DNA of 38,614 bases, taken from Flagellimonas ochracea. GTDB taxonomy: Bacteria > Bacteroidota > Bacteroidia > Flavobacteriales > Flavobacteriaceae. The stretch's first letter is position 1; every line of letters begins with the position of its first letter. Below the pieces are notes generated by a model, which was given only the letters and a program-made list of their open reading frames with translations, was not told the DNA's origin and made no database searches. This document shows positions 7,504 through 15,026 of this stretch, piece after piece. Position numbers and translations under genes: made by a program. The DNA is taken from assembly GCF_009903685.1 (NCBI RefSeq), contig NZ_JAAABI010000009.1, forward strand, positions 1 to 38,614. The letters are read 5' to 3'.

Positions 7504-9123
7504 ATGGGTACACTGCTGATTTCGAATTTGCAATTACTTTCTACAGTTCAACGGATTGCATCATCCACGGAAAAAGGTTTGGATGAAAAAATCAATGACG
7601 GCTTTATGCCCTTTGCTGTATGGTGGGAAAAATTGATTTTGTCTGAAGTGGAATTATTTGGCATAGGAATTCCCTTGGTACTGATAATTCTAATCTTGGG
7701 AGCCCTGTTTTTTACACTCTATTTTGGTTTCGTTAATATTCGCCATTTTCCAACGGCCATACAGGTGGTAAGAGGAAAATTTGATGAATTCGAGAAAGAG
7801 GCGCCAAAGTTAAAACCTGTCGTCCATGAGGTGGATGGGGATTTGAGGGGGACCATTAAGGACGAGAGCCAGTTAGGTGAGGTCAATCACTTTCAGGCCC
7901 TGGCAACCGCTGTATCGGGCACTGTTGGACTTGGCAACATTGCGCTGGTGGCAGTTGCCATCTCTGTTGGAGGACCTGGGGCTACCTTTTGGATGGTATT
8001 AGCAGGATTACTGGGAATGTCAACCAAGTTTGTGGAATGCACTTTGGGAGTCAAATACCGTGATATAGATAGTGAGGGGAAGGTTTTTGGTGGACCCATG
8101 TACTATTTGTCTAGAGGACTTAAGGAAAAGGGACTTGGATATTTCGGCAAGTTTTTGGCCATTGTATTTGCCGTTCTATGCGTAGGTGCATCTTTTGGAG
8201 GGGGCAATGCTTTTCAGAGTAACCAGGCAGCCGCTCAGATTATAGGGTCATTCGGACTTTCAGGTCACGCCACCGGTAGCATAATTGGGCTGGTCTTTGC
8301 CATCTTGGCGGGTATTGTCATTATTGGAGGCATCAAACGGATTGCCAAGGTAACGGAAAAAGTGGTGCCGATTATGGCCATTTTGTACGTAGGAGCTGCC
8401 CTTTTTATCATTTTTTCCAAAATTGAATTGGTTGATGATGTGTTCAGGCTTATTCTGTCTGAAGCCTTTGAGCCGGTTGCAACCATCTCTGGTGGATTCG
8501 TGGGAGTCATGATTCAGGGGTTTAGGCGTGCAGCATTTTCAAATGAGGCCGGGGCGGGGTCCGCTGCAATAGCACACTCAGCTGTGAATACGGCCTACCC
8601 GGCTTCCGAGGGATTGGTTGGTCTGTTAGAACCTTTCATCGACACCGTATTGATCTGCTCGATGACGGCAATAGTCATTATTCTTTTTAACATGGACGGC
8701 ACATTTGTATATGGAAATGTGGTGAATGGGCAAGCACTTTTTAATGATGGCAGTCGTCTGGGAGGCGTTAACATTACCTCCCTGGCCTTCGAAAGTTCAA
8801 TCAAAGGTTCATCCTATTTGTTGATGATAGCGGTTTGCATGTTCGCCTTTTCAACCATTCTGTCCTGGTCCTATTATGGCCTTCAAGCTTGGAAATATCT
8901 TTTTGGTCGAGGAAAACGAACCGATTTAACCTACAAGTTGCTTTTTCTGGTTTTCACGGTTTTGGGTGCCGCTATAACCTTGGATGCCGTGATAAAGTTT
9001 TCTGACGCCATGATATTGGCTTTAGTGTTTCCCAATATGATAGGGCTATTGATTCTGTTTCCAAACGTAAAGAAAGAATTTGCCAATTATCTTTCACTTA
9101 TTAAGAAATCCAAATTGAAATGA
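7504..9123 (+). CDS. Alanine/glycine:cation symporter (AGCS family)
   Basis: This inner-membrane transporter takes up alanine or glycine with Na+ (family knowledge). It has 539 residues and many hydrophobic segments. Recognisable family motifs are TAVSGTVGLGNIALVAVAISVGGPGA (positions about 138-163 with small-residue GxxGxGN pattern), STKFVECTLGVKYR, GGPMYYLSRGL and the signature FSNEAGAGSAAIAHSA (about 347-362). A soluble loop of about 40 residues after the first membrane segments (residues about 87-130) is usual in Bacteroidota members. ATG at 7504 is used; no better start is seen. The gene is not related in strand or type to the cassette genes on either side. Confidence 0.93.
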   Translation: MGTLLISNLQLLSTVQRIASSTEKGLDEKINDGFMPFAVWWEKLILSEVELFGIGIPLVLIILILGALFFTLYFGFVNIRHFPTAIQVVRGKFDEFEKEAPKLKPVVHEVDGDLRGTIKDESQLGEVNHFQALATAVSGTVGLGNIALVAVAISVGGPGATFWMVLAGLLGMSTKFVECTLGVKYRDIDSEGKVFGGPMYYLSRGLKEKGLGYFGKFLAIVFAVLCVGASFGGGNAFQSNQAAAQIIGSFGLSGHATGSIIGLVFAILAGIVIIGGIKRIAKVTEKVVPIMAILYVGAALFIIFSKIELVDDVFRLILSEAFEPVATISGGFVGVMIQGFRRAAFSNEAGAGSAAIAHSAVNTAYPASEGLVGLLEPFIDTVLICSMTAIVIILFNMDGTFVYGNVVNGQALFNDGSRLGGVNITSLAFESSIKGSSYLLMIAVCMFAFSTILSWSYYGLQAWKYLFGRGKRTDLTYKLLFLVFTVLGAAITLDAVIKFSDAMILALVFPNMIGLLILFPNVKKEFANYLSLIKKSKLK

Positions 9124-9264
9124 CAACGAATCCTTTTTTTCTAGCGGACTCGGCTATGATTTCATTGTGGAATCATCCGCAGGATTATTCCGTCGAAATC
9201 CAGACCTTTAATTTAATAATTAAACTTTGTTTTAACTCGTTGCCACAATGAATTATAGCCATTG
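9124..9264 (-). repeat. Cassette-type spacer: GNAT 3' arm with long inverted repeat
   Basis: GTTAGCTGCTGGC (9264-9276) contains the stop codon of the GNAT gene and pairs at 11 of 13 positions with 9800-9812. Inside the spacer CATTGTGG (9163-9170) and CCACAATG (9243-9250) form a perfect 8-bp inverted repeat, and ATGATT/AATCAT a smaller one, so the region can fold into a long structured element similar in layout to an integron attC site. Confidence 0.6.
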
Positions 9265-9792
9265 TTAGCTGCTGGCTTTTTTTAGTTCATAGATTATGTT
9301 GTCGGCATTGTGTTCATCTTTTTTCCCCAACACAACTTTGAATCCATTCCTTTCCAGTAATTTTTTTGAACTTCCATTTAGTCTATGCGTGAAAGCTTCT
9401 ATGGTTTCTAAATTCAGATTGTCAAATCCAAAAGCCATAATACTTTTTAGGGATTCATTCATTATTCCTTTCCCTTGGAATTTAGGCGATAAATCATATC
9501 CAACTTCAGCTATTTTTTTGTCCTTTGAAAAATTCCAAAGACAAATGCTCCCAATCATTCCCTTTTGGTTTTTCTCGGTTATTGTCCAGTAATACAAATC
9601 TCGATTGTCAATTCCATCATTGATTTTTACGATGAATTCCAATGCCTTTTCTTTAGATTCAGCACTTGGGCGCTTGACAAATTCATTTACAATTTTGTCC
9701 GAGCGCAAGTATGAAATCATTTCCCAGTCAGATTGTTGTAATCTTCTCAATAAAAGTCGGTCGGTTTCTATTTCAGGAAAAGTTTTGGTCAT
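9265..9792 (-). CDS. GNAT family N-acetyltransferase (RimJ/RimL-like)
   Basis: A 175-residue acetyltransferase of the type that modifies N-termini of proteins or small amines. The N-terminus ETDRLLLRRLQQSDWEMI is typical of the RimJ/RimL branch. KFQGKGIMNESLKSIMAFGF (about residues 108-127) contains the acetyl-CoA-binding QGKGI loop, and SSKKLLERNGFKVV the closing helix and strand. The substrate is unknown. The gene is bracketed by its own inverted repeat, GTTAGCTGC type (9264-9276 and 9800-9812), and its stop codon lies within the arm, exactly as for the VOC gene 5 kb away. Confidence 0.85.
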   Translation of the reverse strand: MTKTFPEIETDRLLLRRLQQSDWEMISYLRSDKIVNEFVKRPSAESKEKALEFIVKINDGIDNRDLYYWTITEKNQKGMIGSICLWNFSKDKKIAEVGYDLSPKFQGKGIMNESLKSIMAFGFDNLNLETIEAFTHRLNGSSKKLLERNGFKVVLGKKDEHNADNIIYELKKASS

Positions 9793-9912
9793 TTTTACGG
9801 CTTGCAGCTAACTTGTTTATATGGATGTAAAATACATCGTTTTACTCCCATATTGGAACAAACTCGATGTATTTGATCATCCTAAATTCGAATCGTTTAT
9901 TTGAACTTTAAT
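9793..9912 (-). repeat. Cassette-type spacer: GNAT 5' arm, perfect hairpin and motif (100-nt repeat, copy 2)
   Basis: Positions 9809-9908 are the partner of 4617-4716. AAATACATCG (9830-9839) and CGATGTATTT (9865-9874) are a perfect 10-bp inverted repeat, and GATGTA/TACATC a smaller nested one. The minus strand of 9890-9908 reads AAGTTCAAATAAACGATTC, the array consensus. The GNAT arm GCTTGCAGCTAAC is at 9800-9812. Confidence 0.7.
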
Positions 9913-10118
9913 AGTGGAATCTTATAGTCCTAAGATATCGAATATAGGTTAAATAGGGGTTAGGATATTTGTCCCTTGATTAGTAGAGTTCTTAACGTCG
10001 AATTAAAGGAAAATACCCCATCCTTAGGAGCAGTTCACACAAAATCATCTTCCATTTATACAAATTCCCAAATTTTACTCCTTTGATTGGCTATATTCAA
10101 AATATAAAAGTAAAATCC

Positions 10119-10541
10119 ATGAGAAAACTGTTTGTCCTATTGGTTACGACCCTATATTCACTTACTCTGAGTTCCCAAGATATTCTTGTCTCTGAGAAGG
10201 TGGACAACCTTTACTCTAAAATAATTAAGGCTAATGGAAGTTCACTTCAAAATTGGGCCATGAAACAAGCAAAAAGTGGTTATAGCATTAAATCCACACC
10301 CTCTGGGAAGAAAATGAGCAGTTTAAAAAAGGTAGAGCAAGAAATTTTACTCTTTACTGTTCAGATAGAACATTTAAAAATATTGAAAGAAGAAGTCCAC
10401 TCAATCAAAGCGGGCAGCAAAATCCGGAAACAAAGAGAAAAGGAACTAGCCCAAAAGTTGAAGCAAGCAGATAGCACTGCGACTAGTATTTTGAAAAAAA
10501 CTGATGATGGTGCCAATGCAATAATTGGTAAAGTGGGGTAA
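10119..10541 (+). CDS. Hypothetical secreted protein
   Basis: From ATG at 10119 the protein has 140 residues and starts with a clean signal peptide, MRKLFVLLVTTLYSLTLSSQ, which is why this start is preferred over a TTG twelve codons upstream. The mature part is lysine-rich and mostly helical, with heptad-like stretches (MSSLKKVEQEILLFTVQIEHL, then REKELAQKLKQADSTATSIL) that suggest a coiled coil. No domain is recognised. It is the only plus-strand gene among the cassette-type genes here, and I found no convincing inverted repeat pair around it. Confidence 0.6.
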   Translation: MRKLFVLLVTTLYSLTLSSQDILVSEKVDNLYSKIIKANGSSLQNWAMKQAKSGYSIKSTPSGKKMSSLKKVEQEILLFTVQIEHLKILKEEVHSIKAGSKIRKQREKELAQKLKQADSTATSILKKTDDGANAIIGKVG

Positions 10542-10630
10542 ACTCCTAATCGCTTGCCATAATTTTTAAATCCTTTATTTAAACCTTAGTCCAACTCAGT
10601 TCGTTGTTGGCTGCTGTGCGATGTACGAAT
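10542..10630 (-). repeat. Cassette-type spacer: CoiA-like 3' arm and motif
   Basis: GTTGGCTGCTGTGC (10606-10619) pairs at 11 of 14 positions, including the first eight, with GCATTTCAGCCAAC at 11500-11513 on the far side of the CoiA-like gene. The minus strand of 10568-10587 reads AAGGTTTAAATAAAGGATTT, a variant of the array motif. Confidence 0.55.
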
Positions 10631-11467
10631 TTACAAGCGTCTTTTACCACCTGTATATTTTCTACCTAATAGCCTTTGATTGAATTCATATCTATTTAGA
10701 GCATAGTGTCTTTCTAGTTCTAATCTCTCTTTCTGAACTCGGATTTTATTTTGCTCAATTAAATGATTTAAAAACTTTTGAACTCTCAATGTCCAATTTC
10801 CATTTGTAGTTGCATTTAAGAATGCTTTGCGCGAAAATTCCGCCACGCTAGCATATTTACCAATTTGAGGGAATAAGCAGTAGAGACTATTTCGCATGCT
10901 TTCGGGGTCTTCCAATGTTCCGTCTCCTAGGAAGTCAAAGATAACTGGCACAGAACTTTTAAGCCAAGCTTCTGGGAAACAGAACTCAGGAAACCAAACC
11001 TCAAATATTCCCGATTTATCTGTTCTGCGTACTTCACTGATTCCATTACTTTTCCATTCTTTAAAAAAACGAGGGAAATCTCTTTTTAGGCGCGTACCGT
11101 CTACAACCCACACCATATTCTTATAGAAACCCTCACGCTTTCTGCGCTCTTCCGGATTGAGGCGTGAATGCTGAAATTCAATTACCAGTCCTTTTTTCGT
11201 TTGGATATCAGCTATGTGTTTTTCATTTGTGTCACTATCAAATTGAATAACTTCCTGCCATTCGATTGGATAATTTCCTTTCCATTTTCGATGCCATTCT
11301 GTTTCTGTTTCCCACCAAGTATCACATTGGTATTTTCTTTTATGTGCCCAATGATTTATTTTAAAATCTCCACATTTTGCGATCATTTCCGCTCCACAGC
11401 TTTGACAAAAACCTTTTGCTCCCTTTGAAGCTTCAACTTTTACGCCATCAATTAATGCGAATCTCAT
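10631..11467 (-). CDS. Competence protein CoiA-like nuclease
   Basis: The 278-residue protein has the CoiA-like layout: a zinc-ribbon-like start with Cys21 and Cys24, HWAH at 39-42, and then a PD-(D/E)xK-type nuclease core with H84, D87 in HIADI and E97/Q99 in VIEFQHS. NPEERRKREGFYKNMVWVVD follows, as in other family members. CoiA proteins are linked to DNA uptake in competence; stand-alone relatives in Bacteroidota have no assigned role and may act in DNA processing or defence. The C-terminal 80 residues are basic and helical. It is bracketed by a gene-specific inverted repeat (10606-10619 and 11500-11513). Confidence 0.75.
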   Translation of the reverse strand: MRFALIDGVKVEASKGAKGFCQSCGAEMIAKCGDFKINHWAHKRKYQCDTWWETETEWHRKWKGNYPIEWQEVIQFDSDTNEKHIADIQTKKGLVIEFQHSRLNPEERRKREGFYKNMVWVVDGTRLKRDFPRFFKEWKSNGISEVRRTDKSGIFEVWFPEFCFPEAWLKSSVPVIFDFLGDGTLEDPESMRNSLYCLFPQIGKYASVAEFSRKAFLNATTNGNWTLRVQKFLNHLIEQNKIRVQKERLELERHYALNRYEFNQRLLGRKYTGGKRRL

Positions 11468-11562
11468 TTAAAAGTTACTTTTTACTTATTGGAATATTTG
11501 CATTTCAGCCAACATTGGAATATAGTACATAATGACTTATATCCGATTTATAAGCAATCATT
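11468..11562 (-). repeat. Cassette-type spacer: CoiA-like 5' arm and motif
   Basis: It carries the CoiA-side arm GCATTTCAGCCAAC (11500-11513). The minus strand of 11556-11575 reads CAAAGTTCAATAAAATGATT, a variant of the array motif that contains the stop codon of the next gene upstream. Confidence 0.5.
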
Positions 11563-11853
11563 TTATTGAACTTTGTAAACCATCACACAATAGGAAAAAC
11601 CATCATTTTGTTCAGGGTTAAACATCTCCGAAGCTTTAAAAACTTTATATTCTCCTGGCCCATAATATTCATTCCAGATTATTTCGTCTTGAATATCAAG
11701 AATCAAATCTTCAGTTATCGTCACTATATAATCATCGAGTGGCTTATCAATGAAGGTACAATTTAGCCAAAAGTCTCCCTGATTTGTTATTATGTCTTCT
11801 TTACTCTTATGTATCCAGACTTTCGTTTTGTACATGGTGATCTGGATCATCAA
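11563..11853 (-). CDS. Hypothetical protein, 96 aa, coupled to the gene before it
   Basis: No domain is recognised. The protein is soluble, acidic and aromatic-rich (IIWNEYYGPGEYKVF, then DGFSYCVMVYKV). Its ATG overlaps the TGA of the upstream gene in a TGATG junction, so translation is probably coupled and the two products may work together. Its stop lies in a copy of the spacer motif. The pair could be an independent two-gene unit or the end of the operon that starts with the serine recombinase. Confidence 0.6.
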   Translation of the reverse strand: MMIQITMYKTKVWIHKSKEDIITNQGDFWLNCTFIDKPLDDYIVTITEDLILDIQDEIIWNEYYGPGEYKVFKASEMFNPEQNDGFSYCVMVYKVQ

Positions 11854-12200
11854 AGTTTTTCAAAATATCTTCTGCCATGTTCTGGAATCTCAGATATAAA
11901 AGATGGCGAAGGATTTGGAATAAAAAGATTCCCACATATTGAGCTGTATACTTGATTTATAGCTTGACCTTCAATTGCTAAGTCAAAACTACCATCATTA
12001 TTATCAATGATTTCTAAGCTACCTTCTGCAAAAATAATCGTTTGTTGACCTTCCTGTTTCCACAAAGTGGCCAACCCAGCTCCACTAACATGCAAGGTTA
12101 TTATATTTTCATCATTTCCAACATAGCCAGGAAAATTGACTGTCCGCCAAGTGCCAATAAAATCATCTATAGTCAACATCTTAAGCTCACTAAATACCAA
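11850..12200 (-). CDS. Hypothetical protein, 116 aa
   Basis: No clear family. MLTIDDFIGTWRTVNF near the start, followed by alternating strands (ITLHVSGAGLATLWKQEG, TIIFAEGSLEII), looks like a small lipocalin-type or other beta-barrel fold, in which a G-x-W motif near the first strand is common. This is only a structural guess. There is no signal peptide. ATG at 12200 is the longest start; the Met at 12179 (MLTID) is more likely because the domain begins there. The gene lies 39 nt after the ATPase gene and is joined by TGATG overlap to the 96-residue gene. Confidence 0.55.
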   Translation of the reverse strand: MVFSELKMLTIDDFIGTWRTVNFPGYVGNDENIITLHVSGAGLATLWKQEGQQTIIFAEGSLEIIDNNDGSFDLAIEGQAINQVYSSICGNLFIPNPSPSFISEIPEHGRRYFEKL

Positions 12201-12239
12201 CGAAACCTATGTTCCAGGTTATTGTTCAACAATTTCCAA

Positions 12240-14159
12240 TCAAAAAAGTTTATTAATCTCTTCAAATACTTTTTCAAAATTATCGAGTGTCGAAGATTTA
12301 AAAAATGATTTATCAGCTCCCAACTGGCTTAACTTATGAGCAGGTCTATAATGATTAAATCGCCTTTTCCCAATCTGCTTATTAATTTGTTTTAAAATCG
12401 TGTCTAGTTTTTTGTCTAAATCTACAAGCTTAATTTCTGTATACTCTCCCTTAAATGCTTCATTGAACAGCCGTAGATATTCTTCCTTTTCAAATAGATC
12501 TTCGATATCCGCCGTTTTCTTTCCATTATTGACAAACTCATCAAAAAATCGAATGTTCTTTTCTTTTATAATCTTAAACATTATTAAATCATCGACTCTT
12601 TGCTTTCCCTTTTGATCAGTAAAAGTATCCAGCAAACAAGCTACATTTAGACTCTGGCCCCTTAATAATGAGATGAAAGTTGAAACTTTGTCCAATCCAC
12701 CAACTGGTACAATAGTTATTTTCTCATCCAAAAAAGTTCTTTTTTCCTCTTCTAGAATGCCTGACATTATGGTCAAATAAATCAGGTCGGCTGGGCCTTC
12801 AACAAGTAAGTTGAATTTGGAAATGAATAGGTTTTGTGCAATATCGTAACCAAGTGCGGCTTGAAGTGGAAATAGAGTATTTGGATCTTTTTCCTGAACA
12901 GAATCTGAAATGATCGTTCCTTCATCCGTCTCAAAACAAGTTCTAACTCTATCTAAATGTAAAGTGTCAATCATAAATGGAGAGTGGGTAGTATATATGA
13001 GTTGGTACTTTTTGGATAACTCTTCTATGAACTTTAACAAATCAGCCTGAGCTGAAGCATGAAGATTCAATCCGGGTTCGTCTAACAACAAAATATAATC
13101 AGAATCCGAATCGGATTGAATTTTACTGAACCAAATAATAAAGGAGAAAAACCAATTAAAACCTTTACTGCGCCTGTCCAGAGGAAGGGTAATTTTATGA
13201 CGTTGACTTTTTACTCGAATGTCAAGAACTTTCTCGTCCTGTCCATGTACGTTTTTAATATTCTGAATTTTGAAATCTATGTCCAGATTGCTATTTGTGG
13301 ACCAATATTTAAATATTTCACTTGTTATTTTGTTGGATGAGGCTTCCAACAGTGCGATATATTTCTCATATTCCGCCTCGGTGGCATTCAAGATGTCTTC
13401 TGGTTCTATTCTGGCTAATTCAAAAAGAGCTTTCGATGTTTTATCCTTTTCATCTGAAGGCGGGTTGTTGTGAAGCTCATTGATATTTATTTTTCCCCAA
13501 AGTGGATAGTAATCATCAAAATACCAAAACTTTGGGGTTTTTAAATCTAACCATCGGCAAGCAATATAACCTTCTAGACTATTGCTAAAACCTTTAAAGG
13601 ACTTTTTGTTATATTTAGCTATATCAGATTTGAAGTCATCAAGTCCAGTGTCCCCTTCCTGCTCTTCAATTCCAGCAATTTCACTCCATTTCTCAATTTT
13701 TTTAATAGTTTCCTTCGTAGCATCCGACAATTCATAATATTCAAACATATGGGAGTAGAAGTTTTCCTTTTTTGCCGATATTCCTGTGAAAGTTCTTGTA
13801 GTAGAATCGTATTTATGGATAACACCAAACTCCTTGACGGCAAATGTTCCTTTGCCAATATCTCCCTCAATTTCTTTTAGTAATTCGTCAGGAATTTCAT
13901 ATTTGCATTCTATTATCTGGCATTCCTCACCACTATGCTGAAAATCAATAAGCTCATTTCGCGGGTAATCTTGGGTTGTGTCAAATTTAAAGTCTTCGTC
14001 TTCATTAAAGTATTTTGTTTTTGCTAAGGCAGTTAAAAATGATGTTTTACCTGATTCATTCATTCCCACCAATGTGGTTATTGAGGGGTCAATATCTACC
14101 ACCTGGGGTGTTTGGATGCTTTTATACTTATTGACTACTACTTGCTTTAATCTAATCAT
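12240..14159 (-). CDS. OLD-like ATP-dependent nuclease: ABC-type ATPase with C-terminal TOPRIM domain
   Basis: The 639-residue protein has a Walker A motif GMNESGKT (32-39), a signature-like helix DRRSKGFNWFFSF (328-340), Walker B YILLLDEP (355-362), and a switch TTHSPF (390-395). A TOPRIM module follows, with LLVEGPADLIYL (451-462, Glu454), VPVGGLDK and ACLLDTF (507-513). This is the domain order of overcoming-lysogenization-defect (OLD) nucleases, including GajA of Gabija. The usual DxD of TOPRIM appears as D-T-F, so the metal site is altered or uses D515. There is no UvrD-like helicase beside it, so it is not a standard Gabija pair. Its ATG lies inside the 3' end of the recombinase gene (8-nt overlap). 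Confidence 0.8.
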   Translation of the reverse strand: MIRLKQVVVNKYKSIQTPQVVDIDPSITTLVGMNESGKTSFLTALAKTKYFNEDEDFKFDTTQDYPRNELIDFQHSGEECQIIECKYEIPDELLKEIEGDIGKGTFAVKEFGVIHKYDSTTRTFTGISAKKENFYSHMFEYYELSDATKETIKKIEKWSEIAGIEEQEGDTGLDDFKSDIAKYNKKSFKGFSNSLEGYIACRWLDLKTPKFWYFDDYYPLWGKININELHNNPPSDEKDKTSKALFELARIEPEDILNATEAEYEKYIALLEASSNKITSEIFKYWSTNSNLDIDFKIQNIKNVHGQDEKVLDIRVKSQRHKITLPLDRRSKGFNWFFSFIIWFSKIQSDSDSDYILLLDEPGLNLHASAQADLLKFIEELSKKYQLIYTTHSPFMIDTLHLDRVRTCFETDEGTIISDSVQEKDPNTLFPLQAALGYDIAQNLFISKFNLLVEGPADLIYLTIMSGILEEEKRTFLDEKITIVPVGGLDKVSTFISLLRGQSLNVACLLDTFTDQKGKQRVDDLIMFKIIKEKNIRFFDEFVNNGKKTADIEDLFEKEEYLRLFNEAFKGEYTEIKLVDLDKKLDTILKQINKQIGKRRFNHYRPAHKLSQLGADKSFFKSSTLDNFEKVFEEINKLF

Positions 14160-14790
14160 AAGTTGGCTTATTTTTTTTACTAATTTGTTTATATGGTCTT
14201 AACTCTCCGTGAAGCCCCCTGTGCTTCAGATACTTGTAGTATGTTGCCCTAGAAATATCCAGTCGCTCACATATTTCGGACACGGTTAACTTTCCTTCTT
14301 TAAAGTACTCCTCACAAAGTACAGCTTTTTGTTGGTTTTTCTTACTAATGCCTTTGGGTGCCCCTAGAATTTTCCCACGTCTTCTGGCTGATTCCAAGCC
14401 AGCTTTTGTTCTTTCTATAATTATGTCTCTTTCTAATTGAGCCAAAGCTGCAAATATGTTGATAATAAACTCTGAGTGTGATGACTTCTCTGTTGTATCA
14501 ATAAAAGACTCTGTAATACTCCTAAACTTCACTCCCTTTTTCTCAAGTATAGTCATTAACTTGGTGAAATGAATTAAGCTTCGTGCAAGTCTGTCTAATT
14601 TCCAAACGATAATAGTATCACCCTCCCTTACATAGTCCAATAACTTGGCAAGGCTTTTTCGTTCTTCTTTAGTACTTGAAACTTTGTCCGTATAAATATT
14701 CTTTTGTTCAATCCCCTCTTTCAAAAGAGCATTCAATTGCAAATCGAGACTTTGTTCAGCTGTGCTTACTCTTGCATATCCAAAAATCAT
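14152..14790 (-). CDS. Serine recombinase (resolvase/invertase family)
   Basis: The 212-residue protein is a small serine recombinase. YARVSTAEQ carries the catalytic Ser9. IIVWKLDRLARSL (about 60-72) and ERDIIIERTKAGLESARRRGKILGAP form the dimer helix and arm. The C-terminus has a Hin-type helix-turn-helix, LTVSEICERLDISRATYYKYL. Such enzymes invert or resolve DNA between short palindromic sites. It has a basic tail after the HTH. The gene overlaps the ATPase gene by 8 nt, so the two are co-translated, and no transposase lies nearby. Candidate site DNA lies upstream in the AT-rich stretch 14791-14860. Confidence 0.9.
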   Translation of the reverse strand: MIFGYARVSTAEQSLDLQLNALLKEGIEQKNIYTDKVSSTKEERKSLAKLLDYVREGDTIIVWKLDRLARSLIHFTKLMTILEKKGVKFRSITESFIDTTEKSSHSEFIINIFAALAQLERDIIIERTKAGLESARRRGKILGAPKGISKKNQQKAVLCEEYFKEGKLTVSEICERLDISRATYYKYLKHRGLHGELRPYKQISKKNKPTYD

Positions 14791-15026
14791 AGCAATAGTT
14801 TAATTATATATCAAAAATTAAACTAATTAATTAGTACGAGGAAATAAACTTTTGAGAAGCAATAAACAATGAAAATCTTATAAGTTTAATTAAAGGGTCC
14901 TTTTAATTGTTGGATTTTTAGGACTTTCCAAAAAACTGTTATTTAAAAGTTGAAATAAGAATGGTTTAAATTCTGGTGACAACACTACATAACAATTTGT
15001 TCTAAGCTATTGAATAGTGCTTGTTC
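14791..15026. other. AT-rich upstream region of the recombinase gene
   Basis: No coding frame is supported. Around 14800-14840 TTTAATTATATATC, TTAAACT and TTAATTAATTAG words give overlapping partial palindromes, a possible resolution or inversion site, but no repeat pair could be defined. Confidence 0.3.

Noticed and set aside
10083..10541. Gene-specific inverted repeats around the plus-strand secreted-protein gene
   Set aside because: Only a 6-nt match (TTAGGA/TCCTAA) could be found, which is no better than chance.
2147..11467. A classical integron cassette array with canonical attC sites
   Set aside because: The arms start with GTT, but the next bases do not fit GTTRRRY in most cases, and no IntI-type integrase is present. 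I therefore describe it only as cassette-like.
12240..14159. Gabija defence system
   Set aside because: The protein has the GajA-like domain order, but the required UvrD-like helicase gene (GajB) is missing on both sides.
14152..14790. A Tn3-type transposon
   Set aside because: The recombinase has no tnpA neighbour, and no terminal inverted repeats were seen.
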